DNA of 64,000 bases. It comes from CBDCUQ01 sp965222835 (GTDB lineage Bacteria > Pseudomonadota > Alphaproteobacteria > Rhizobiales > Hyphomicrobiaceae). Location: positions 868,001 to 932,000 of the forward strand of contig CBDCUQ010000004.1 of the NCBI GenBank assembly GCA_965222835.1. Direction: 5' to 3'. Below the pieces are notes generated by a model. It was not told where the DNA came from. It searched no databases and was given only the letters and a program-made list of their open reading frames with translations. Positions 18,219-27,499 of this stretch are shown here, piece by piece. The translations under genes were made by a program, and so were the position numbers. Position 1 is the first letter of the stretch; each line of letters begins with the position of its first letter.

Positions 18219-19436
18219 TCAGCCTTTGACGTTGACGACCTGGCGCAGCTGGTGGACGACTTCGATGAGATCGGTCTGGGCGGCGATGACCGATGAGATA
18301 TCCTTGTAGGCTGCTGGGCTTTCGTCGATGACATCCTTGTCCTTGCGGCACTCAATGCCTTCGGTCGCGGCGCGGTGATCTTTGAGTGTGATGGTGCGCT
18401 TGGCTTCTGTGCGTGACATGGCACGCCCGGCTCCATGCGAGCAGGAACAGAAACTGTCGGCATTGCCGCGACCACGTACGATGAAGGATCCTGTGCCCAT
18501 CGAGCCCGGAATAATGCCGAGATCGCGTTTGCGTGCGCGTACGGCGCCCTTGCGGGTCACCCAGACGTCGGCGTCGAAGTGGTTTTCAACGGCGGCGTAG
18601 TTGTGATGACAGTTGACCGCCATATCGCCAATCCGGAATTTGGGCAGGTGCTTTCTGAGGACGCGCAGCACAGCGTCCATCATCGCCTGGCGGTTTTCCC
18701 ACGCGTAATCCTGGGCCCAGTTCAGGGCTTCGACGTAATCATCGAAGTACTGCGTGCCTTCTGAAAGATAAGCGAGGTTCTTATCAGGCAATTGCAGCTG
18801 GTGGCGCTCCATATCCTTTTTGGCCAGCTGGATGAAGTATTGGCCAATGACGTTGCCGGGCCCGCGTGAGCCGGAGTGCAACATCACCCATACGGCATCG
18901 GCCTCATCGAGACAGACCTCGATAAAGTGGTTGCCTGTTCCCAGCGATCCCAGATGATGCGCGGGGGCCTTGTGGGATATCCGCGGGTGTTTTTCGATGA
19001 TGGTGCGGTAGCGGTCTTCCAGCTCGCGCCAGCGGCTGCCGATGGCGTTCGGCACAGTCTCCCAACCGCCCTTGATGGAGCGTCCGCGCGTCGACACAAA
19101 ACCGTGTGGCACCGCGCGCTCGATGTCCGAGCGGATGGCTGCCAGGTTATCGGGGAGTTGGTTGGCGGAGAGGGTCAGTTTCCACGCCATCATGCCACAG
19201 CCGATATCGACACCGACGGCCGCCGGGATGATGGCGCCTTTGGTTGGGATGACAGAGCCGACGGTGGCGCCGACCCCCCAATGACAGTCCGGCATGGCGG
19301 CGACGTGCTTATGAATGATGGGCAGCATGGCGACGTTGCGCATCTGGCCGATGGCGGCGTCGTCGATCAGGACATTCTTGGTCCACATCTTGAGCGGCAC
19401 GCCGTTCTCAACGGCATATTCGTTATAACCACTCAT
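18219..19436 (-). CDS. rtcB: RNA-splicing ligase RtcB
   Basis: RtcB joins RNA 2',3'-cyclic phosphate (or 3'-phosphate) and 5'-OH ends using GTP and Mn2+. The 405-residue protein has the expected motifs: DCHWGVGATVGSVIPTKGA and AVGVDIGCGM (metal-binding D50, C80), GTGNHFIEV, HSGSRGPGN, NCHHNYA, PGSMGTGSFIVRG and CSHGAGRAMSR with the guanylylated histidine at about residue 334. I chose the ATG at 19436 (MSGYNEYAVENG); an in-frame start 13 codons upstream gives no recognisable sequence. No rtcA, rtcR or sigma-54 promoter was seen nearby, so it differs from the E. coli rtcBA operon. It may act in RNA repair. Confidence 0.95.
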   Translation of the reverse strand: MSGYNEYAVENGVPLKMWTKNVLIDDAAIGQMRNVAMLPIIHKHVAAMPDCHWGVGATVGSVIPTKGAIIPAAVGVDIGCGMMAWKLTLSANQLPDNLAAIRSDIERAVPHGFVSTRGRSIKGGWETVPNAIGSRWRELEDRYRTIIEKHPRISHKAPAHHLGSLGTGNHFIEVCLDEADAVWVMLHSGSRGPGNVIGQYFIQLAKKDMERHQLQLPDKNLAYLSEGTQYFDDYVEALNWAQDYAWENRQAMMDAVLRVLRKHLPKFRIGDMAVNCHHNYAAVENHFDADVWVTRKGAVRARKRDLGIIPGSMGTGSFIVRGRGNADSFCSCSHGAGRAMSRTEAKRTITLKDHRAATEGIECRKDKDVIDESPAAYKDISSVIAAQTDLIEVVHQLRQVVNVKG

Positions 19437-19640
19437 GGTCTTGCTCCAGGCTTTGCGTCTGCCTTTCGGCGGCAATTCGTGCTCGCCCGCTTTTGAATTA
19501 TGTTCGTGACATCTGCGAGCTTACTCTAATTCGGGGCGCACGTATTGTGGGGCAAGTTGGGCCGCACTATGTTGTTTCTGGATTGAAATCGTGGGGTGTG
19601 GGCGGTGATCGCGATCTTTTGAAGTGTGGAGGCTTCTGAG

Positions 19641-20219
19641 GTGTTGGGCAATCGAAAGCGACTTGCTGTCTTGCTGGGGGCTGGTGCGGCTGTCCTCGCC
19701 GTTGCGGGCTTGAATTTTGCGCAGACGGATGCGCCTTCGGATACTGAGGCGGCGCTCGCGGCGACCAAGGCGCGTGTGGCGGCGCGGTGGCCGGGGCTTC
19801 CGCATATCAGCGTTTCGGAGGCTTCAGCGAAAATCGAGTCCGGAAATGTGGTGCTGTTCGATGTACGCACGCCCGAAGAATTTGCCGTCAGCCGGTTGCC
19901 GGGCGCGCGGCGTATCGAACCGGGGATGTCGGCTAGAAATTTTCTCGATCGTTATGGCAATGAGGCTGCGGGCAAGGCGGTACTGTTTTACTGCGCGGTC
20001 GGGGCGCGCTCGTCGACGATGGCGACAAAGGTCGCCGACCAATTGAAGGCGCAGGGGGCAACCGGGGTTTATGATCTCGCAGGCGGCATCTTTGCTTGGC
20101 ATAGCGAACGCGGACGTCTCGTCAACGATGGCGGTGCGACGGACTACGTGCATCCCTATGACGAAAAATGGGGGCGGCTTCTTGTGCGGTCCGGTTTGAT
20201 GCGTATGACGCCAGATTGA
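19641..20219 (+). CDS. Membrane-anchored rhodanese-domain protein
   Basis: A 192-residue protein with an N-terminal hydrophobic segment (about residues 6-25, RLAVLLGAGAAVLAVAGL) and one rhodanese domain (about 58-165). The active-site loop is FYCAVGARSS, with the persulfide-forming cysteine of the C-x4-R type, and DVRTPEEFAVSRLPGA is the upstream family motif. Such proteins transfer sulfane sulfur; the anchor suggests a periplasmic or membrane-facing role. A GTG at 19641 is preferred to the GTG at 19626 because GGAGG lies eight bases before it. It is divergent from rtcB, with about 200 bases between the starts. Confidence 0.85.
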   Translation: MLGNRKRLAVLLGAGAAVLAVAGLNFAQTDAPSDTEAALAATKARVAARWPGLPHISVSEASAKIESGNVVLFDVRTPEEFAVSRLPGARRIEPGMSARNFLDRYGNEAAGKAVLFYCAVGARSSTMATKVADQLKAQGATGVYDLAGGIFAWHSERGRLVNDGGATDYVHPYDEKWGRLLVRSGLMRMTPD

Positions 20220-20351
20220 GCGGGACGGTTTTTCGGAATCCGTTGCCCCGAATTGCAGCTGGTCTCATGACCAGGCGTGCGATAGTCTTCCGGTTGCACG
20301 GTTCTTATGAGAGCGTTTTCGAATTGACCTAACATTCTGTGGAGGCCCTCA

Positions 20352-20786
20352 ATGACTATATCTCGAACTCCGCTTCGTCTGTGTGTCGTCTTCGCGCTTC
20401 TGGGTGTGATGGCTGGTTCCGTGCAAAGCGAGCCTGTGACGTCCGCCGTGGAGGGGTTGACTGTGCCGGTAGGACTGTTGGGTCAGCCGGATGGGTATGA
20501 CGATGGTTTCATTCTGCCGGACGAGCCAGATAGTTTCTCTGCACCGGCTACACCACCCACAACGCAAACGCCGGGGGCCGGCGCCCCGATGGCGGCTGCG
20601 CGTGAGTTCGCGTACACCCTCTGTCTTTTGTCTGAGGAAACACCTGAGAATTGCAATGCCAAAGCCGACGCGGCCGGAGCTGAGATTGTTCAAAAGTGCC
20701 AAGTGGATCCCGGCAGGTGCTGTGCCGAACTGAATCCGTCATTTGCTGAACAGCTTTTGGGGGCGCCGGGTGCGTGCGGGCATTAG
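20352..20786 (+). CDS. Hypothetical secreted protein with C-terminal cysteines
   Basis: A 144-residue protein that I do not recognise. It has a clear signal peptide (LRLCVVFALLGVMAGSVQSE, cleavage near residue 26), a Pro/Thr/Ala-rich linker (about 60-80), and a C-terminal domain with cysteines in TLCLLSEETPENCNAKA, VQKCQVDPGRCCAEL and GACGH: six in the last 60 residues, suggesting disulfides in the periplasm. A GGAGG motif lies ten bases before the ATG. It stands alone between the rhodanese gene and the ArsI/CadI gene, on the same strand. Confidence 0.6.
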   Translation: MTISRTPLRLCVVFALLGVMAGSVQSEPVTSAVEGLTVPVGLLGQPDGYDDGFILPDEPDSFSAPATPPTTQTPGAGAPMAAAREFAYTLCLLSEETPENCNAKADAAGAEIVQKCQVDPGRCCAELNPSFAEQLLGAPGACGH

Positions 20787-20876
20787 GCCCCTTCCGTTGG
20801 CTGCTAGAGTTTTTTGCGTCCTTTTCCAACGTCGCGCGTCGTACGGGGCATAACGCGAAGGAAAGGACCTAAACCC

Positions 20877-21314
20877 ATGAGAGTTCAACTTGCCCTGAAT
20901 GTCCCCGATATCGACGCGGCCGTAGACTTTTATGCAAAGCTGTTCGGTGTCGCGCCGCACAAGCGCCGGGACGGTTACGCCAATTTTGCCGTCAACGAGC
21001 CTCCACTGAAGCTCGTCTTGTTTGAGAACCCGGACACGGATGCGCACCTTCACCACATTGGTGTTGAAGCGTTGGCTGAAGGCGAGGTGGAGGCCACCCA
21101 AACGCGGCTGGAAGAGGCCGGCATACTTGATGAAGCGAAGCGCGAGACCAAATGCTGTCATGCGAAGCAGGACAAGCTCTGGTCGCGTCCTCACAACGGC
21201 CTGCGCTGGGAGTGGTACCGGATCACGGATGACATGACGGCATCCGGAGAGGATTCGTATGGCAAGACCTGTTGCACCGGCAAGAAAAAGGCGGACAATA
21301 TTGGTGCGGTCTGA
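20877..21314 (+). CDS. ArsI/CadI-family VOC metalloenzyme (heavy-metal or organoarsenical response)
   Basis: A 145-residue vicinal-oxygen-chelate (glyoxalase-fold) protein. It starts MRVQLALNVPDIDAAVDFYAKLFG and contains YANFAVNEPPLKLVLFEN, HHIGVE (H60) and WEWY (E112), and the thiol pair C93-C94 in TKCCHAKQDKLW. ArsI proteins cleave the C-As bond of trivalent organoarsenicals; CadI proteins are cadmium-induced relatives. The first metal ligand of ArsI is usually histidine; here that position is Gln4, as I recall for CadI-like members, so lyase activity is uncertain. An extra pair, C132-C133, lies in the C-terminal tail (GKTCCTGKKK). The stop lies 12 bases before the next start, so it probably forms an operon with the sigma factor. 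Confidence 0.82.
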   Translation: MRVQLALNVPDIDAAVDFYAKLFGVAPHKRRDGYANFAVNEPPLKLVLFENPDTDAHLHHIGVEALAEGEVEATQTRLEEAGILDEAKRETKCCHAKQDKLWSRPHNGLRWEWYRITDDMTASGEDSYGKTCCTGKKKADNIGAV

Positions 21315-21326
21315 TTGGTACCACCG

Positions 21327-21908
21327 ATGAAGAAAGCAACGTCCATCAGCCAGACCAGCTGGCAGGGCTTCGAAAAGCAGCTGCGCACGTATGTGCGCAG
21401 CCGCGTCGATCCCCTTTGGGTTGACGACGTCGTCGGCAACATCCTGCTGCGGCTTGTGCAAAACAGCGATGCGTTTCAAGAGGCCGATAATCCGGCCGCC
21501 TACATCCAACGCGTGGCCCGAAATGCTGTCACCGACCACTATCGGCGCAAAGCCGTGGAGCGCAAGGCTCTGGCAGATGTTGAAGCTGACGCAAAGATTG
21601 GCGGGGAAAGCGAGGCAGCAGAAGGCAGAGATGCCGAGATCGCACTCGCGCGATGCTTGGTTCCCTTTATTAACGACTTGCCCAGGGCGTATCGTGAGGC
21701 GCTCACGCTCACCGAAATCGAACAGCTGACCCAGAGGCAAGCGGCCGATCGGTTGGGGCTCTCTCTCTCCGGACTGAAATCCAGAGTGCAGCGCGGCCGG
21801 GGGCTCCTCAAACGCGCTATCACAAACTGCTGCACCATTCAGCTCGATGGCCGGGGCGGCGTTGTGGACTATAAGCGGCGTGCAAAGGACTGCGGGAAGG
21901 GGTGTTGA
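21327..21908 (+). CDS. SigZ-like ECF RNA polymerase sigma factor with cysteine-rich C-terminus
   Basis: A 193-residue extracytoplasmic-function sigma factor. Region 2 covers about residues 15-75 (VDDVVGNILLRLVQN, AAYIQRVARNAVTDHYRR); region 4 covers about 115-165 (LPRAYREALTLTEIEQLTQR, LGLSLSGLKSRVQRGRGLLK). After region 4 it has a tail with cysteines 168, 169, 189 and 193 (TNCCTIQLDG, DCGKGC). SigZ-type factors share such a CC-plus-LD-x-G tail, and a thiol sensor role is plausible. No anti-sigma gene is visible next to it. The ATG at 21327 follows the ArsI/CadI stop by 12 bases, so the pair is probably one transcript. Confidence 0.82.
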   Translation: MKKATSISQTSWQGFEKQLRTYVRSRVDPLWVDDVVGNILLRLVQNSDAFQEADNPAAYIQRVARNAVTDHYRRKAVERKALADVEADAKIGGESEAAEGRDAEIALARCLVPFINDLPRAYREALTLTEIEQLTQRQAADRLGLSLSGLKSRVQRGRGLLKRAITNCCTIQLDGRGGVVDYKRRAKDCGKGC

Positions 21909-22110
21909 GCGGCGGGGCAGGCGTCTGGGCCTGGGTCCTGGATGCATCAGTCCCCAGGCCGGCGGAAAACTTTTTGCGGATTTCTGTTGGCAGGACAGGT
22001 GACTAGGGGCAATCTGCGACCAGCGACTGCACGCTCACCGGGCTCGCTTGCGCCCGGCCCCGAGTCTTGGCATGAGCAACGATATATTGGAGTGGATGGG
22101 TCCGCACCGC

Positions 22111-22728
22111 ATGATCCGGATAGCTAAAGGACGCGTTGGCAGAGGGGCTTTAGGGTCCGCGCTCGTCGTGTGCCTCGCTTTAGTTTCCGGCTGTGCCAGC
22201 GTCGACGATTTCGGCGGCAGCCAGAGCACCGATCTTGGTGAGAGCAAGCAGGAGTTCGAGGTGTCTGCGCGGGGCGGGCGCTACCGGTTTGAGTATGTCA
22301 CCCAAGGCACCAACGGGTATCGCACGGTGTTCTGGCGGCAGGGAACGTCGCTTTCGGATGACGGCAAGGATGCGAAGCTTGCCACCAATGCGGTGCGCCA
22401 TGCGTTCAAGACCAAATTCTGCAAGGACTTGAAACTGCCGGTGACGTTCGCCGACGGAAGTCCGGCGCCGGTGGGCAACGCGGGTCTGTGGACCGCGACG
22501 TTGAAATGTGCCAAGCCGCCGCCGAAGCCGAAGAAACCCAAGCCGGTGAAAAAGAAGAAGCAGAAGAAGAAGAAGCCGTCGAGCGACGTGGTGGCGTCCA
22601 AGAAGAAGAAGTCGAGTTCGAGTTCTTCGTCGTCGAGTTCGACCGTGAAAAAGAAGGCGTCGAGTTACGACGGCCCCATGGTGTGCAAGAGCACGGGCTC
22701 TGGATACTCGTGCAAGCCGAAGCGGTGA
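22111..22728 (+). CDS. Hypothetical lipoprotein with lysine/serine-rich tail
   Basis: About 205 residues. From the ATG at 22111 the N-terminus is a typical lipoprotein signal peptide (MIRIAKGRVGRGALGSALVV then LVSGC, lipidated Cys near residue 28). Earlier in-frame ATGs at 22096, 22072 and 22048 are possible; none has a good ribosome binding site. The mature part has a small domain (GGRYRFEYVTQGTNGYRTVF and KTKFCKDLKLPVTFADG) followed by a low-complexity tail of Lys/Pro, poly-Lys and about ten consecutive Ser, then a short Cys pair (MVCKSTGSGYSCKPKR). I do not recognise the family. The basic tail could bind polyanions such as lipopolysaccharide or peptidoglycan, but this is a guess. Confidence 0.6.
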   Translation: MIRIAKGRVGRGALGSALVVCLALVSGCASVDDFGGSQSTDLGESKQEFEVSARGGRYRFEYVTQGTNGYRTVFWRQGTSLSDDGKDAKLATNAVRHAFKTKFCKDLKLPVTFADGSPAPVGNAGLWTATLKCAKPPPKPKKPKPVKKKKQKKKKPSSDVVASKKKKSSSSSSSSSSTVKKKASSYDGPMVCKSTGSGYSCKPKR

Positions 22729-22834
22729 ATTCAGTCTGAAGGATATGCTGCAATCGCTCTGCGGATGACGGCTTGGCCATCAGAATACCTTTACGAGATT
22801 ATCTTCGATCCGGCGTTTGAAATTGCGGAAAGCG

Positions 22835-23035
22835 CCGCCGTCATCCCGGGGCTTGACCCCGGGATCCAAGGTTCAACGAACCTCGACCCTTCGTCCAAAC
22901 GTCGCTGGCCGTAAATGGGGCCGGGGTGTGGCACGTGTTGCTGACGAATTCCGACAGCCGAGGTGATGGCACCCTGGATCCCGGCATTGAATGCCGGGAT
23001 GGCAGTGGAGACGTGTGTGAATGCCGGGATGACAT
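22835..23035. repeat. Dispersed palindromic repeat element, copy 1 (convergent gene ends)
   Basis: Two strong hairpins lie between the convergent lipoprotein and mutase genes. The first (within 22840-22868) is ATCCCGGGG, loop CTTGA, CCCCGGGAT. The second (22978-23000) is ATCCCGGCAT, loop TGA, ATGCCGGGAT. A half copy, AATGCCGGGATGAC, follows near 23020. Both hairpins, their flanking words (GATCCA then GGTTCAACG; GAATTCCGA then CGAGGTG) and their neighbourhood recur at 45350-45475 with the hairpins in the other order. These are typical of dispersed intergenic palindromes. They could also act as bidirectional transcript ends. Confidence 0.85.
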
Positions 23036-23052
23036 TTGGGAGGGACGTGAGC

Positions 23053-25218
<2,166 letters not shown>

Positions 25219-25249
25219 GGTGTTACGTGTCTCGGGCTGGGAAATCCGC

Positions 25250-27163
25250 TCAGCTGTTCTTGACGAGTGTAGCCTGTAATTCGCCGAGCGTCGCTACGGC
25301 ATCGGCGCCGGCATAGAGGAACCGGTCGACGCCGGCGGCTGTTAACGCTTTTTGGTTGTCGCCCGGCCGGCCGGCCATCAGGACGAGTTTGGCACCCGCG
25401 GCTTTGAGGGCCTTTGCGGTTGCCTCTGCGTGCTCGGTGTAGAGCGCATCCGACGAGCAAATGCAGGCAGCATTCGCGCCCGACTCTTTGAAAGCGGCAG
25501 CGGCAGCTGCCGCGTCGGGATAGCCGTCGGTCATGGCGGCTGCAATGCCGCCCGCCGCGAGATAGTTCTTGATCCAGGTCGAGCGTATGTTGTGGTCGAT
25601 CACCTGCCCGATGGAGGCGAGAAATATGGTGAGCGGCTTTCCGGTTTTGGCGGCGTGCGCGTCGGCCGCGTCGCGCAGCGCTTCGAACGGTTCGGCGAGG
25701 CGCGCCATTTTGAGCGGCCTGACCGAGGTGGCTGCCGTTGCGGGTGCAGGTGCGGCCGGGGGCCAGGGCTCAGCGTTGATGCCGTCGTCGCCAAGAAGCG
25801 GGAAGGCGGAAACGCCCGTCAGTTGCGTGCGAATGGTGGCGATATCCTTGGCGCGTGCCGCGGCTGCCTTGGCAATTTCCTCTTGGACGAAGCCTGTTTC
25901 AAGCGCGGCGGCCATGCCGCCCTTGGCTTCGATTTCTTGGAACAGCGCCCAGGCTTTTTGTGCGAGGCCGGCGGTGAGTTTTTCGACGTACCAGGAGCCA
26001 CCGGCGGGATCGACGACGCGGCCGAGATTGCTTTCTTCCTGACAGACCATCTGCACATTGCGGGCGACGCGGCGTGCGAAGGCGTCGGGTTTGCCGAGGG
26101 CGTAAGTGAAGGGCAGAACCACGATAGCGTCGGCGCCGCCGAGGGCGGCACCCGCACATGCGATCGTGGTGCGCAGGATGTTGGTCCAGGCATCGCGCTT
26201 GGCCATCATGCGCCACGAGGTAACGGCGCTGAAATGCACCTGGCCCGCGGCGTCGCCTGCCCCGCACGCCTCCGCAACGCGCCAGACGAGCTGGCGAGCG
26301 GCACGCAGCTTGGCGATGGTGAGAAACTGGTCGTCGTCGGCGGCAAGGGCAACGGCGATTTTTGGGATGGCGTCTTTCGGTTCGAGGCCCTGGCTTTCGG
26401 CTGCCCGCAGGTAGGCGACGAAGGTCGCCAACATCGCGGCGAGTTCCTGGGCCTCCGTCGCGCCGGCACAATGATAGGGGTTACCGTCGGCGAGAAGCGC
26501 CGTGATGCCGGGGGCGTTCTGAACATTTTTGGCGAGGGTTGCTGCGTCGGCCAATGCTGCGTCGCGCGGCTTCGTGAGGGAGCCGGTGGTGGCCAGCGTG
26601 CCGAGCGGATCGGCGTTGTAGTGCCCGTGCCGTTTGTCGGGCGCGATACCGGCATTTTCCCACACCGCAGCGAGGGCTGTTGCCGCGTTCGGCGCATTCT
26701 CGCCGGCAACGAGGGCGACGCTGCAAATGTCGAGCATCACACCGTCGAGGGCTTTGGCCAGCGCGCCGTCTTTAAGTGCGAGACCCGATGTGCCCGGCGC
26801 GGCGATGTGGAGGGCGACGGAGGTGGTGCCACCTGCGAGGTCCTCGAAAACGGCGGTGTTGATGTCCTTTGGATCGTCGCTTGAATGGAACTGGCGGATG
26901 TCCCAGCCGCGGGCGACTTTGTCGGTTCCAGTGCCGCGCAAGAATGGGGCGGCGCCCGGTATGGCGTCGGCTGCGACGGGCAGGGCATCGGCGGGTGTGT
27001 AGAGCGGCTCGATCCTGAGGCCGTCGGCGGTCTTGGATACCAGACGCTTCTCGAAGTCCGCGCCTTTGAGAACCTTCTCGACGAGCTTGGTCCATTGATC
27101 GCGGGAGGGTGGTTCAAACACCTCTGCCAGCTTCAGGTTTGGCGTTGTCGTGGCGCCCGGCAT
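25250..27163 (-). CDS. Methylmalonyl-CoA mutase, small (beta) subunit
   Basis: A 637-residue non-catalytic partner of the mutase. The barrel half shows GWDIRQFHSSDD, LLADGNPYHCAGATEAQELA and RVVDPAGGSWYVEKLTAGLA. The C-terminal B12-like domain lacks the DxHxxG cobalt ligand: the matching place reads SIGQVIDHNIRSTW, as expected for the beta subunit. I chose the ATG at 27163 (MPGATTTPNLKLAEVFE) because GAGG lies about nine bases before it and the length then fits. An open extension to 27379 has no family character. The stop is 31 bases before the large subunit start, so the genes form an operon. Confidence 0.93.
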   Translation of the reverse strand: MPGATTTPNLKLAEVFEPPSRDQWTKLVEKVLKGADFEKRLVSKTADGLRIEPLYTPADALPVAADAIPGAAPFLRGTGTDKVARGWDIRQFHSSDDPKDINTAVFEDLAGGTTSVALHIAAPGTSGLALKDGALAKALDGVMLDICSVALVAGENAPNAATALAAVWENAGIAPDKRHGHYNADPLGTLATTGSLTKPRDAALADAATLAKNVQNAPGITALLADGNPYHCAGATEAQELAAMLATFVAYLRAAESQGLEPKDAIPKIAVALAADDDQFLTIAKLRAARQLVWRVAEACGAGDAAGQVHFSAVTSWRMMAKRDAWTNILRTTIACAGAALGGADAIVVLPFTYALGKPDAFARRVARNVQMVCQEESNLGRVVDPAGGSWYVEKLTAGLAQKAWALFQEIEAKGGMAAALETGFVQEEIAKAAAARAKDIATIRTQLTGVSAFPLLGDDGINAEPWPPAAPAPATAATSVRPLKMARLAEPFEALRDAADAHAAKTGKPLTIFLASIGQVIDHNIRSTWIKNYLAAGGIAAAMTDGYPDAAAAAAAFKESGANAACICSSDALYTEHAEATAKALKAAGAKLVLMAGRPGDNQKALTAAGVDRFLYAGADAVATLGELQATLVKNS

Positions 27164-27499
27164 GGTCGTCCTCGTCGGCAGCTTGGTGGTCGGATGCCTC
27201 CCGATGGCGGCGTCCACTCGTTGCCTGATGTCTATAGGGGGAACAGAGGCAATTTTGCACCTAGAAATGTGGCCGGCGGCAGCGTCACGGCGACACGCAA
27301 GGCCCTCATTCTCCGAGGATTCTCTAGGGGCTGATCTGTAACAAGAGTTTCGCATGTGGATGTCGAGTGCGCCATGCAACCGGGGTTTGCAAAGGCCCCT
27401 CGAGCATGCAAAGAGGGCTCGATGCCGCGTGCGGACGAGTCGGGGTCATATCTTTAGGTCTCGTCGCGGCGAAAATGTCCCCAGAGGAGGCCGGATCCC
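27164..27499. other. Divergent control region between mutase operon and DUF853 gene
   Basis: A 336-base region that must hold the promoters of two divergent transcripts. TTTGCAAA (27386-27393), a perfect eight-base palindrome, is followed by ATGCAAAG about 11 bases later. TTTGCAA-type sites are bound by short-chain acyl-CoA regulators of the ScfR group (PccR, RamB), which control propionyl-CoA genes in other bacteria. I saw no cobalamin riboswitch signature. Confidence 0.35.

Noticed and set aside
20739..21947. A 402-residue minus-strand frame
   Set aside because: It lies antisense to both the ArsI/CadI and SigZ-like genes, which carry clear motifs.
25352..26884. A 510-residue plus-strand frame
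   Set aside because: It is antisense to the mutase small subunit and has low-complexity Gly/Arg composition with no family motif.
27164..27499. Cobalamin riboswitch upstream of the B12-dependent mutase
   Set aside because: I could not find the conserved B12-box or the usual set of paired stems; B12 riboswitches normally control synthesis and uptake genes, not mutases.
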